Of a stretch of DNA of 14,786 nt, positions 1 to 7,909 are shown one piece after another. Position numbers and translations under genes: made by a program. The stretch's first letter is position 1; each line of letters opens with the position of its first letter. The stretch lies in contig FR894006.1 in NCBI GenBank assembly GCA_000434115.1, forward strand, positions 1 to 14,786. Direction: 5' to 3'. Origin of the DNA: Roseburia sp. CAG:309. Its GTDB lineage: Bacteria; Bacillota; Clostridia; Lachnospirales; Lachnospiraceae. The notes beneath the pieces are model-generated. The model did no database searches, had not been told where the DNA came from, and saw only the letters and a program-made list of their open reading frames with translations.

Positions 1-336
1 GATTTCATTGTCTTCTGCTAAAAAAGTAAATTGAAATACAGATTGCTGGTCTAAATCTTCAAACTCTCCTTTGAACTGATTTACACCAGTTCCTCTTCCT
101 GAAGGAATTCCATCCACAATAAAATCTCTTGCATAATCAATCGATTCAATAAAACTACTTTTTCCAGATGCATTCGGTCCATAAAAAGCACTTCGTTTTA
201 ATACTTTCCAGATTCCAGCTTTTGTCTGTATTTTCTTCGTATATCGCTCATCTATATCTGATGTCGTTGGGAACATACTGAACTCAATATTGTGTCCGAT
301 AGATTTAAAATTTGATACGTTATATTTCAATAGCAC
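1..336 (-). CDS. AAA-family ATPase, N-terminal fragment (runs off window start)
   Basis: An open frame of 112 codons begins at a GTG (334-336) preceded by a GAGGT ribosome binding site seven bases upstream, and continues past base 1. It begins with LLKYNVSNFKSIGHNIEFSM, which matches the N-terminal strand of COG1106/AAA_15-type ABC-like ATPases (the 'NFKS' feature shared with SMC, RecF and OLD-like proteins). A Walker A motif, GPNASGKSS, lies at about residues 53-61. The C-terminal half with signature and Walker B motifs is outside the window. Relatives are often found in defence or mobile regions, sometimes next to RloB-like partners; here the partner, if any, is also outside. The gene has its own promoter (423-451). 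The family call is firm; the biological role is not assignable. Confidence 0.85.
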   Translation of the reverse strand, partial: MLLKYNVSNFKSIGHNIEFSMFPTTSDIDERYTKKIQTKAGIWKVLKRSAFYGPNASGKSSFIESIDYARDFIVDGIPSGRGTGVNQFKGEFEDLDQQSVFQFTFLAEDNEI

Positions 337-422
337 TTTAATTACCTCGCTTATTTTATTTTCCAAACAAATCAACTTTACTCATCCTTTTGTCACCCAA
401 TACCTTGCAAAACTTACTTTCT

Positions 423-451
423 AGTATAATACATAACACATTTTCTTGCAA
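423..451 (-). promoter_or_regulatory. sigma-A promoter of the AAA ATPase gene
   Basis: On the minus strand a -35 box TTGCAA (451-446) is separated by exactly 17 bases from a -10 box TATACT (428-423). Transcription would start near 415, giving a 5' leader of about 80 nt before the GTG at 336. A 12-bp direct repeat flanks and overlaps the -35 box (separate entry). Confidence 0.6.
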
Positions 452-473
452 TCAGAATAATCACATTTTCTTG
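437..473 (-). repeat. 12-bp direct repeat at the -35 region of the AAA ATPase promoter
   Basis: CAAGAAAATGTG (minus strand) occurs twice without mismatch, at 473-462 and 448-437, with a period of 25 bases. The downstream copy overlaps the -35 hexamer. This looks like a paired binding site for a regulator, but no regulator can be named. The surroundings are AT-rich, so chance is not excluded. Confidence 0.5.
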
Positions 474-521
474 TGAATTTTAATTATTTTAGTTTAAAAA
501 TCATAAGTTTTTAATGCAAGA

Positions 522-562
522 AACTATCCCCGTTACCCACTTACTGGGTAACAGGGATAGTT
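522..562 (-). terminator. strong hairpin, probable intrinsic terminator
   Basis: Two 18-nt arms (522-539 and 545-562) are complementary except for one position and enclose a 5-nt loop. On the minus strand the hairpin is followed by TTTCTTGCATT, a modest U-rich tail, so it most likely ends minus-strand transcription coming through the surface-protein remnant and possibly from the sigV operon upstream. On the plus strand there is no U-tract and no gene to terminate. Confidence 0.65.
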
Positions 563-578
563 CGTATCAAACCACACT

Positions 579-1040
579 CTATGCTTTTGTCTTCTTAGCT
601 GTTTTACCCCAAGGACCATTGATCTTTCTCTTGCCCTTTCTCATCGTAGCACGAATCCGGATATAGTATTTCTTATTTTTCTTAAGACCTTTTATCGTTC
701 TCGTCTTCACAGATGCTTTCTTAATGGTATTCTTCTTTGCTTTTTTGAAATTCTTATTCAGCGAATATTGAATTTCATAGCCGGAAGCACCTGCCGCTTT
801 TTTCCACGTAAGTTTCAATGCCTTTTTCAAAGCCTTTGCCTTAAATGCTGTTACTTTTTTAAGAGTTGCCTTTGTGCTGTCCGCTGTCGGAGTTCCCGTC
901 ACCGTTGGATTCTCCCAACTTTCTTTCCCTGCATTCGCACTCACAGTCCCCGCGTATGTCCATAAAGAAAAGAATAGATCAATATTCAAAGTGGGACGCA
1001 CACCGCTACTATTAACATAGACATAACCATTGTCGAAGCC
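579..1040 (-). pseudogene. remnant of a surface/secreted protein: DUF6273-like tail plus fibronectin type III domain
   Basis: The frame can be opened from a GTG at 1001 (140 codons), but no ribosome binding site or signal peptide precedes it. The same frame extends upstream to a stop at 1043-1041. The extended N-terminus contains GYVYVNSSGVRPTLNI followed by WTYAGTVS. This resembles the end of DUF6273-type modules in Lachnospiraceae surface proteins, which commonly close with 'GVRPAL' and 'YAGTV' (recalled family pattern, not searched). From about residue 46 of the GTG form there is a lysine-rich fibronectin type III domain with the usual landmarks: LTWKKAAGASGYEIQYS in the first half and YYIRIRA near the end. 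The protein is therefore the last part of a larger exported protein whose front has been deleted or scrambled. It lies directly after the deacetylase gene. A short live gene starting at the GTG is possible but less likely. Confidence 0.6.
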
Positions 1041-1127
1041 TTAACTGTCTTGTTTCAGATTCCATTTCACCTTCTACAACACTGTTAAATCCATATTGTA
1101 CCGTCGTCCGCAATGCAATTTCTACCA

Positions 1128-1946
1128 TTATCTCCCACTAAAATACACTTTTCCGCCCTCTGCCTTCATCTTTTTATAATAAAACAATTCATCCACTGTA
1201 ACCAGCTGAAATCCTTTTTTCTTTAACCGCGGGATCAATGTTTGAACTGCGTCTGCTGTGGAAGGGTACAGGTCGTGCATCAAAACAATATCGCCGTCCT
1301 TTATCTTTTTTGTCTTTTGGAGAATTTGGGAAGCATTCCGCGAGCGCCAGTCCTCCGTATCTATGCTCCAATAGATCATCGGAATCTTGAACGTCTTACG
1401 CATCAGATCATTGACTGCGCCTTCCGGTGGGCGGATTGCCGACATTTCCCGTCCGATCACTTGTTTGACCGCCGTGTTAGATTCATCTAACTCTTTCAAC
1501 ATTCCGGCAGAATCCAATTTTGTCAAATTGACATGATGATAGGTATGACTGGCAATCTGGTGTCCCTGACGATATGCTTTCTTCATCACTTTAGCATAGG
1601 TGGACACGCGGTCACCAACTACAAAGAAAGTAACTTTCGCATCGTATTTTCCGGCCGTTTTTAAAATACGCGAGGTAACCGGCGTATAGGGACCATCATC
1701 AAATGTCAATGCCACCATCGGTTTCTTTGGATCCAGGTCTTTTCGAATCCATGAAACCGTTTTCTTTTTTCTCTTCTCCGGCTTCTTCTCTTTCGCCGAA
1801 ACAACCGGGACAGCAGGGCTTTTTGTCTCATACACCGTATTTGTCTCATTGGCACGCAGCGAGTTCAAAGCCCAGCCCACAAACAAAATATCTGCAAGCA
1901 AAATTCCTCCACACATACCAATCAAAGCTTTTTTATTGATCTTCAT
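1128..1946 (-). CDS. membrane-anchored polysaccharide deacetylase (NodB/PgdA family, PdaV-like)
   Basis: A 272-residue protein with an N-terminal membrane anchor (residues 7-28), a basic lysine-rich linker (about 50-75) and a carbohydrate esterase family 4 domain. Visible motifs are TFDDG (81-85, catalytic base and metal Asp), SHTYHH (133-138, metal-binding His134 and His138), RPPEG (172-176), the IDTEDW stretch (195-200) and LMH (222-224, catalytic His224). All the residues the family needs are present. Members remove N-acetyl groups from peptidoglycan sugars outside the membrane, which protects the wall from lysozyme. The gene starts 11 bases after rsiV and is clearly in its operon. In C. 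difficile the ECF factor CsfV controls a deacetylase (PdaV) in the same arrangement, so this one is probably the effector of the lysozyme response. A role on another wall glycan is possible. Confidence 0.9.
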   Translation of the reverse strand: MKINKKALIGMCGGILLADILFVGWALNSLRANETNTVYETKSPAVPVVSAKEKKPEKRKKKTVSWIRKDLDPKKPMVALTFDDGPYTPVTSRILKTAGKYDAKVTFFVVGDRVSTYAKVMKKAYRQGHQIASHTYHHVNLTKLDSAGMLKELDESNTAVKQVIGREMSAIRPPEGAVNDLMRKTFKIPMIYWSIDTEDWRSRNASQILQKTKKIKDGDIVLMHDLYPSTADAVQTLIPRLKKKGFQLVTVDELFYYKKMKAEGGKVYFSGR

Positions 1947-1957
1947 ACTCTAATACC

Positions 1958-2860
1958 TCACTTTACAAAATATTCCTTTTTTATTATATTCTGAATCCGT
2001 TCTTGTGGAATACAAAACTGACACGCCCCCATATACCCAGGCGCCACCTCATATTTATCAAATAACATAACAAGTTCTTTTTTATTATTAATATAAAAAT
2101 CAGCTTCTTTTCCAACTCCCGTCCAATTCATCCCTTTTTTGTCAATGAAATATACCTTCTCTTTGTCCGTTTTCATATTATTACGCATCTGTTTCTTAAT
2201 TTCCTTTGTCAACACCGCGCGATAATCTGTATTGTCTTTAAAAATATCTTCTAAGGTAATACATTTTCCTGTTTTTTTATCTATATGATATACTTTCGCC
2301 TCGTCACTTGAGGTATTTATTTGAACAATCGAATTGATTTTAAGGGAAAACAAACGTTTCGTATTGGTAATAACTTCATAATCTATCGTCACATTTTCGC
2401 GTCCTTTCCCTTTCGTTTCTTTTACGTCTTTCCAGTACTCATCTATGATCTTATCCGTATATTTTTTAATCTGAGCATTTAATTTTTTGCTGGCATCTTC
2501 GTCCGCTTTTTGGTCTTTCCCGGTTACCTTTACTTCGGGAACCCTCACACTGGCACTCATCTCACCTGTATTATCTTCAAAATCCCTGAATGTCACAATT
2601 TTTACAATATTTCCCAGCACCGGAACTTTACTTAACGCATAGGCTGCTTTTTCATTAAAATGCAGCAGCAATCCAAACGCCAGCACGGCAGCCGCTATAA
2701 CACTTCCAATACGGAAACTCCACTTCATACAAATAGTTGTATTTTTACCTTCTTTTTGTTTTCCTGTCTTAATTCCCTGTTTTACGCGTTCTTGCAATTC
2801 TTCCGGAATTTCAATATTATCATAAGCTTTTTTCATGTTACTCAATACATTTTTTTTCAT
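1958..2860 (-). CDS. rsiV: RsiV-type membrane anti-sigma factor (DUF3298 family)
   Basis: A 300-residue single-pass protein. Residues 1-45 are the cytoplasmic sigma-binding part, a hydrophobic segment spans about 47-67, and the rest is extracytoplasmic. The C-terminal half (about 190-295) has the DUF3298 pattern, ending in YEVAPGYMGACQFCIP, as in Bacillus subtilis RsiV. In that protein this part binds lysozyme, which exposes a signal-peptidase cleavage site and releases the sigma factor. Just after the membrane segment lies an A-Y-A motif (residues 73-75), a plausible signal peptidase site, followed by the conserved-looking PVLGNIVKIVT stretch. The start codon overlaps the end of sigV by four bases (ATGA), which is the usual translational coupling of a sigma/anti-sigma pair. 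Lysozyme as the signal is inferred from the family and from the deacetylase next door. Confidence 0.85.
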   Translation of the reverse strand: MKKNVLSNMKKAYDNIEIPEELQERVKQGIKTGKQKEGKNTTICMKWSFRIGSVIAAAVLAFGLLLHFNEKAAYALSKVPVLGNIVKIVTFRDFEDNTGEMSASVRVPEVKVTGKDQKADEDASKKLNAQIKKYTDKIIDEYWKDVKETKGKGRENVTIDYEVITNTKRLFSLKINSIVQINTSSDEAKVYHIDKKTGKCITLEDIFKDNTDYRAVLTKEIKKQMRNNMKTDKEKVYFIDKKGMNWTGVGKEADFYINNKKELVMLFDKYEVAPGYMGACQFCIPQERIQNIIKKEYFVK

Positions 2861-3354
2861 GATAATTTCTCTCCTTTCGTCATTTCAATCTCCAATTTTT
2901 GAATACTTCGATACAATATGGATTTTACCGTATTTGTCTTTAATCTGAGAACTTCTGCAATCTCTTCCAATTTTTTATCCTCGAAAAATCGAAGAAGAAC
3001 AATCGTCCTTTCTTTTGAATTCAATTTATCAAGTGCCCTTTTCAGATCCATATCCTCATACGAATCCCATGAAGATTCGTGAATATAATATTCCGGATTG
3101 TCCATGGAAATTTCCTTCTTTTGCCGGTTCAGAAAATCCATCGCACAATTGATAACGATCCGAAACAGCCAGGTTTGAACATACTTTTCCTTTTTCACAC
3201 TGGCCGCATACTGCATTGCCCGGCACGCGCTGTCCTGCACGATATCCAGCGCATCTTCCTGATTTTTTACATAGGTAAAAGCAATCCGGTACATGGATTC
3301 ATAGGAAGAAAGAATGGTTTCCTCGACCAGCTGTCTTTTTTTCTTCGATTGCAT
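2857..3354 (-). CDS. sigV: ECF RNA polymerase sigma factor, SigV-like
   Basis: A 165-residue ECF sigma factor. Region 2 covers about 15-85 (YRIAFTYVKNQEDALDIVQD and the WLFRIVINCAMDF helix). Region 4 covers about 110-160 and carries the helix-turn-helix (EEIAEVLRLKTNTVKSILYRS). The start was placed at the ATG at 3354 because an AGGAGGG ribosome binding site lies five bases upstream. A longer frame from 3438 would run through the promoter and lacks such a site. The gene heads a three-gene operon with rsiV and the deacetylase and is preceded by an ECF-type promoter, so autoregulation is likely. The SigV subtype is inferred from the RsiV-type partner and the deacetylase. Confidence 0.9.
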   Translation of the reverse strand: MQSKKKRQLVEETILSSYESMYRIAFTYVKNQEDALDIVQDSACRAMQYAASVKKEKYVQTWLFRIVINCAMDFLNRQKKEISMDNPEYYIHESSWDSYEDMDLKRALDKLNSKERTIVLLRFFEDKKLEEIAEVLRLKTNTVKSILYRSIQKLEIEMTKGEKLS

Positions 3355-3387
3355 ATTGTCCCTCCTCTCTTTTCGTTTTACATAAGT

Positions 3388-3416
3388 TAGACGTCGGACA
3401 GTTCTAAAAAGTTGCA
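3388..3416 (-). promoter_or_regulatory. probable autoregulated ECF (SigV-type) promoter
   Basis: On the minus strand TGCAAC (3416-3411) and CGTCTA (3393-3388) are separated by 17 bases, with a T-run directly after the AAC. An AAC-containing -35 and a CGTC -10 are the hallmark of many ECF promoters, including the SigV group. The -10 box lies 34 bases before the sigV ATG. No good sigma-A promoter is evident in the same stretch, so the cluster probably has a self-amplifying switch. Confidence 0.65.
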
Positions 3417-3471
3417 TAAAAATAGAGCCGCCGCACAAATTATTTTTCTATTGCGCGACAAGCTCCTCTAT
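3413..3471 (-). terminator. probable intrinsic terminator after nadA
   Basis: Beginning 19 bases after the nadA stop codon, minus-strand ATAGAG (3471-3466) pairs with CTCTAT (3427-3422), enclosing an inner stem CGCGCAA/TTGTGCG (3457-3451 with 3438-3432, one G-U). The structure is followed by TTTTTAT. The two stems are separated by an unequal internal loop, so strength is uncertain. The U-tract touches the -35 box of the sigV promoter. Confidence 0.45.
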
Positions 3472-3489
3472 CTTTTACGTTTTTACAAA

Positions 3490-4401
3490 TTATGCCAGTT
3501 CCAACATTCGTTCCAATGCTACACTCGCCTTTTTGCTTACTTCTTCGTCCACAAACATTTCCGGTGCCATATTCGTAAGCGCCTGCTCCACTTTGTCCAA
3601 TGTGATCTTTTTCATGTTCGGGCAAAACTGGCGGTGGCCGACATTGTAGAATTTTTTCTGCGGATTCTTCTGCTGTAATTCATAAAATACGCCCATTTCC
3701 GTACATATGATGAATTTATCATGATCGCTTGCCGTCGCATAATCAATGATCTCCGAGGTGCTTCCGATGAAATCCGAAAGTTCAAGTACATCCCACGTAC
3801 ACTCCGGATGGGTAAGTACCAGTGCATCGGGATGAAGTTCTTTCGCTTCTTTTACATTTTCCGCATGAATGCTTTTATGTACATGACAGTATCCATCATG
3901 GAAAATAAATTCTTTTTCCGGCAGTTTGCTCGCCACATAGCGGCCGAGGTTATTGTCCGGGATAAAGAAAATGCGTTTGTTTGACAGAGCTTTTACGACA
4001 CGCAGTGCATTGGAGGAAGTCACGCACACATCCGAGTGTGCTTTGATCTCCGCCGTGGAATTTACATAACATACAACAGCGACATCTTCGTACTGTTCTC
4101 GGACTTCTTCGATCCGGCGGACATCTACCATATGCGCCATCGGGCAGTCTGCGTATTCATCTGCCATAATGACCCGTTTTCCCGGATTCAGGATCTTTGC
4201 ACTTTCTCCCATAAAGGAAACGCCACAAAATAATATGTTCTGATTCGGGATTGAAACCGCTTTTTTTGCCAGGAAAAAGGAATCCCCTACAAAGTCCGCG
4301 ATTTCCTGTACCGCACCATCCACATAATAATGGGCAAGGATTACAACATCCTTTTCTTTCTGCATTCGTTTGATATTTTCAATCTGTTGTTTATTTTCCA
4401 T
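3490..4401 (-). CDS. nadA: quinolinate synthase NadA
   Basis: The 303-residue protein has the typical length and order of NadA, the [4Fe-4S] enzyme that condenses iminoaspartate with dihydroxyacetone phosphate to quinolinate in de novo NAD synthesis. Visible features are ILAHYYVDGAVQEIADFVGDS near the N-terminus and the three cluster cysteines Cys86 (ADCPMAH), Cys172 (YCHVH) and Cys260 (RQFCPNMK). Their spacing of 86 and 88 residues matches that of the short bacterial NadA enzymes. THPECTW (197-203) and SEMG-like CTEMG (233-237) are also present. The start ATG has a GAGGAG ribosome binding site. The usual partners nadB and nadC are not adjacent; instead the gene follows the ABC exporter by 27 bases and probably shares its transcript. 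They may lie elsewhere in the genome. Confidence 0.95.
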   Translation of the reverse strand: MENKQQIENIKRMQKEKDVVILAHYYVDGAVQEIADFVGDSFFLAKKAVSIPNQNILFCGVSFMGESAKILNPGKRVIMADEYADCPMAHMVDVRRIEEVREQYEDVAVVCYVNSTAEIKAHSDVCVTSSNALRVVKALSNKRIFFIPDNNLGRYVASKLPEKEFIFHDGYCHVHKSIHAENVKEAKELHPDALVLTHPECTWDVLELSDFIGSTSEIIDYATASDHDKFIICTEMGVFYELQQKNPQKKFYNVGHRQFCPNMKKITLDKVEQALTNMAPEMFVDEEVSKKASVALERMLELA

Positions 4402-4428
4402 GTTCTCCTCATTCCTTTTCTTAGTGGA

Positions 4429-6165
4429 TCAGCCTGCAAACTGACTATTATATAATGTAGCATAGAAACCGTTTTGTTGCAAGAGTTGTTCGTGATTTCC
4501 CTGCTCGATAATATGACCATCTTTCATAACCAGGATCACATCCGCTTCCTGAATCGTCGATAAACGGTGGGCTACGATGAAACTGGTGCGCCCCTGCATC
4601 ATTTTCGAAAATGCCTGCTGGATATGGATTTCCGTTCGGGTATCAATGGAAGACGTTGCTTCATCCAAAATAAGCATCGGCGGCAGACAGAGCATGACTC
4701 TTGTGATGCAAAGAAGCTGTTTCTGACCCTGAGAAAGGCTTCCGCCGTCTTCTCCGATCACCGTATCGTATCCGTTTTTCAAACGTTTGATAAAGCTGTG
4801 CGCATGGCTTGCCTTTGCCGCTGCGATCATTTCTTCTTCGGTCGCATCCGGTTTTCCCATGCAGATATTTTCGCGGATGGTTCCCTGACGAAGCCATGTT
4901 TCCTGTAAAACCATACCGTAGTTGGCACGCAGACTGTGTCTGGTAATTTCCTGAATATCCTTTTTACTTACACGAATCGTACCGGAATTGACGTCATAAA
5001 AGCGCATCAGCAGATTGATGAGTGTCGTCTTTCCACAGCCGGTCGGTCCGACAATAGCAATTCTCTGTCCCGGTTTTACCGACAAATTCAATTTTTCGAT
5101 CAATTTCTGATCGGGTTCGTAGGAAAAATATACATCTTCCAGATCGACTTCTCCGGTCGCCTGTTCAAGAACAACCGCATCTTCAGCATCCTTTGTCTGG
5201 GATTTTTCTTCAATCAATTCAAAAATTCGTCCTGCGCAGGCAATCGCATTTTGCAATTCCGTAACGACGCCGGAAATCTCATTGAACGGTTTGGTATACT
5301 GGTTTGCGTAACTTAAGAAACAGGATAACTGTCCTACCGTAATTCCTCCGTGGATGGCAAAAATCGCTCCGGAGATGCCGACTCCGGCGTAAACCAAACT
5401 GTTGACAAAACGCGTCGCAGGATTGGTAATAGACGAGAAAAAGATTCCCTTTAATGAACATTTGCGGAGTTTTTCGTTGATCTCGTCAAACTGTTCTTCT
5501 GCTCTTTTTTCATAGCCAAAGGCTTTTACCACTTTCTGGTTGCCTAGTGTCTCCTCGATGAGTGCCGTCTGTTCGCCGCGCGTCTCAGACTGCAATTTGA
5601 ACATTTCATACGTCCGCTTTGCGATAAAACTTGCCACAAAGAGCGAAACCGGCGTGATAACAACAACGACAAGGGTAATGCTGACATTGACACTCAGCAT
5701 AAAAAGCAGTGTTCCAAGGATAGTGATGATTCCTGTAAATAATTGGGTGAATCCCATCAAAAGTCCGTCCGCGAACTGGTCTACGTCTGCAATCACACGG
5801 CTTACGATCTCACCATAAGAATGCCCATCCAAATATTTCAGCGGAAGATCCTGCAATTTTTCAAACGCTTCGCTCCGGATATCACGAATGACATTGTAAG
5901 TAATTTTATTGTTGCACACATTCATGATCCACTGTGCCACCATTGTGACTGCTATGGCAATGGCAATCTTCATAAGGATCTGTGTGATTTTTCCAAAATT
6001 CACCTGTCCCGGTCCTACGATCACATCGACTGCGTTACCGGTAAGGATTGGGACATACAGCGTCAGTGCGACCGTGATAACGGCAAGCACCAATGAGCAG
6101 ATCACGTAAAAGGAATATTTCTTAATATAACGAAGTACTTTTTTGATCGTTTCTTTCTGGCTCAT
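4429..6165 (-). CDS. ABC exporter half-transporter, catalytically competent subunit
   Basis: A 578-residue fusion of a six-helix type IV exporter membrane domain (about 1-310) and an ATPase domain (about 335-578). Walker A is GPTGCGKT (373-380), the signature is LSQGQ (477-481, non-canonical second Gly to Gln), Walker B ends LILDE with catalytic Glu502, and the H-loop is His533. The neighbour has the opposite pattern: good signature, but poor Walker B and no H-loop His. This is exactly the split expected of heterodimeric exporters such as TM287/288, BmrCD and LmrCD. The ATG starts immediately after the previous gene's stop codon (TAAATG), with the ribosome binding site AGGAGGG inside that gene, so the subunits are translationally coupled. 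The substrate cannot be read from sequence; drugs, lipids or small aromatic compounds are all possible. Confidence 0.93.
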   Translation of the reverse strand: MSQKETIKKVLRYIKKYSFYVICSLVLAVITVALTLYVPILTGNAVDVIVGPGQVNFGKITQILMKIAIAIAVTMVAQWIMNVCNNKITYNVIRDIRSEAFEKLQDLPLKYLDGHSYGEIVSRVIADVDQFADGLLMGFTQLFTGIITILGTLLFMLSVNVSITLVVVVITPVSLFVASFIAKRTYEMFKLQSETRGEQTALIEETLGNQKVVKAFGYEKRAEEQFDEINEKLRKCSLKGIFFSSITNPATRFVNSLVYAGVGISGAIFAIHGGITVGQLSCFLSYANQYTKPFNEISGVVTELQNAIACAGRIFELIEEKSQTKDAEDAVVLEQATGEVDLEDVYFSYEPDQKLIEKLNLSVKPGQRIAIVGPTGCGKTTLINLLMRFYDVNSGTIRVSKKDIQEITRHSLRANYGMVLQETWLRQGTIRENICMGKPDATEEEMIAAAKASHAHSFIKRLKNGYDTVIGEDGGSLSQGQKQLLCITRVMLCLPPMLILDEATSSIDTRTEIHIQQAFSKMMQGRTSFIVAHRLSTIQEADVILVMKDGHIIEQGNHEQLLQQNGFYATLYNSQFAG

Positions 6166-7887
6166 TTAGCGTCCCTCCTTTCCAAATTGTGATTCGTAAA
6201 TCTCCTGATAGACCTCACAGGACTTCAATAATTCTTCGTGAGTTCCCTTTCCTGCCATCTCGCCATCGTCTAATACCAGAATCTGGTCCGCGTGAAGGAT
6301 GGATGCCGCCCTCTGCGACACGATGAAAATGGTCGTCTCCGGGAAACTCTTCCGCAGCCCCATACGAAGCGCCGCGTCGGTCGCATAATCCAGCGCCGAA
6401 GAACTGTCATCTAAGATGAGGATTTCCGGCTTTTTCACAAGCGCTCTGGCAATCGTCAGACGCTGTCTCTGACCGCCGGAGAAATTGCGGCCTCCCTGCT
6501 CCACTTTGGCATCCAGACCATTTTCTTTCTTTTTCACAAATTCTTCTGCCTGCGCCACCTCTAACGCTTTCCACATCTCTTCTTCCGTCGCGTCTTCTTT
6601 GCCCCATTTCATATTGGAACGGATCGACCCGGAAAACAGAACCGCTTTTTGCGGCACAACAGCAATCTTTTCGCGGAGTTTGTCAAGCGAATAGTCCGCG
6701 ATATCTTTTCCGGCGATTTTCACCTGGCCGCTCGTGCAGTCGTAAAATCTAGGAATCAAATTTACAAGGGAAGTTTTTCCGGAACCGGTTCCTCCGATCA
6801 CACCGACCATCTGGCCTTTCTCTGCCGTAAAGGAAATGTCCGTCAAGGATTCCTCGCCGGCACCCGCATAGCACAGACCGACATGCTCAAATTTTACTTC
6901 TTCCGGATTTTGTTCTACAATAGTAGTATCGCCATCTTTCATGCTTGCACTAACTTCAAACACATCCTGCACACGGTTTCCACACGCGATCGCTTTTGTC
7001 ACCGTTATGATCAGATTGGCAAGTTTGACAAGCTCTACCAAAATCTGTGACATATAGTTTACCAGTGCGACAACGGCTCCCTGTGTCAGGATTCCGGCAT
7101 CGACGCGAAGTGCCCCCTGCCAGATGAGCGCAATGATCGCACCGTTGATGATCACATACGTAAGTGGATTCATCAGCGCTGAAAATCTGCCGACAAACAT
7201 CTGGATTTTATTCAAAGCCACATTAGCATCTTCAAACTGCTCTTTTTCTTCTGCTTCTTTATTAAAGGCACGGATGACACGGACTCCCGTAAGATTTTCG
7301 CGCGTAATGCCAAGCACGCGGTCGAGGCTTGCCTGCACCTTTTTATACAACGGAATACTGATGAGCATAACACCAAATACGACGATGGACAAAAGCGGAA
7401 TCGCCACGACAAAGATGAGCGCCGCCTTTACATCAATGGTAAATGCCATGATCATCGCCCCAAATACGATAAACGGAGAGCGCAGAAACAATCGCAGTAC
7501 AAGATTGACCCCGGATTGAATCTGGTTGATGTCGCTTGTCATCCTCGTGATCAGGCTTGTTGTACCGAGTGTATCGATTTCTGTATACGAGAGGGATTCG
7601 ATATGTTTAAACAGCGCCGATTTTAATTCGGTTGAAAATCCGACTGCTGCCTTCGCCGCAAAATACTGGGCGGTAAGTGACGACGCAAGTCCCACGACAC
7701 CAAGCAGCACAAGCACAGCACCCATCCACAATACATGCGGGGTGTCCTGCCTTGCGATACCCTTGTCAATGATCGATGCCATAACAAGCGGCACGAATAA
7801 TTCAAACGATGCCTCCAATAACTTGAACAATGGCCCAAGCACCGACTCTTTCTTATAATTTTTTAAATATGTGAGTAATTTCCACAT
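6166..7887 (-). CDS. ABC exporter half-transporter, degenerate-site subunit
   Basis: A 573-residue ABC exporter half with its membrane domain at about 1-310 and its ATPase domain at about 330-573. Walker A is GGTGSGKT (365-372) and the signature is canonical FSGGQ (469-473). Walker B, however, ends LILDD with Asp494 in the catalytic Glu position, and the H-loop His is replaced by Gln525 (IVSQRA). These substitutions mark the non-hydrolysing site of heterodimeric exporters. The gene lies 22 bases after assT and directly abuts its partner at 6165, so assT and both ABC genes very likely form one operon. GGAAGAAAAGG is a plausible ribosome binding site. Coupling to assT may mean the pump handles phenolic compounds or their sulfated forms, but this is inference. 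Confidence 0.93.
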   Translation of the reverse strand: MWKLLTYLKNYKKESVLGPLFKLLEASFELFVPLVMASIIDKGIARQDTPHVLWMGAVLVLLGVVGLASSLTAQYFAAKAAVGFSTELKSALFKHIESLSYTEIDTLGTTSLITRMTSDINQIQSGVNLVLRLFLRSPFIVFGAMIMAFTIDVKAALIFVVAIPLLSIVVFGVMLISIPLYKKVQASLDRVLGITRENLTGVRVIRAFNKEAEEKEQFEDANVALNKIQMFVGRFSALMNPLTYVIINGAIIALIWQGALRVDAGILTQGAVVALVNYMSQILVELVKLANLIITVTKAIACGNRVQDVFEVSASMKDGDTTIVEQNPEEVKFEHVGLCYAGAGEESLTDISFTAEKGQMVGVIGGTGSGKTSLVNLIPRFYDCTSGQVKIAGKDIADYSLDKLREKIAVVPQKAVLFSGSIRSNMKWGKEDATEEEMWKALEVAQAEEFVKKKENGLDAKVEQGGRNFSGGQRQRLTIARALVKKPEILILDDSSSALDYATDAALRMGLRKSFPETTIFIVSQRAASILHADQILVLDDGEMAGKGTHEELLKSCEVYQEIYESQFGKEGR

Positions 7888-7909
7888 GCGCCTTTTCTTC
7901 CTTTCCGTC

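Noticed and set aside
3355..3438. Longer sigV reading frame starting at 3438
   Set aside because: The extension would pass through the ECF promoter and the AGGAGGG site; the start at 3354 has an excellent ribosome binding site and the normal family length.
6166..7887. Loss-of-function mutation in the ABC ATPase (Asp instead of Glu after Walker B, Gln instead of His)
   Set aside because: These changes are the normal degenerate site of heterodimeric exporters and are complemented by the neighbouring subunit.
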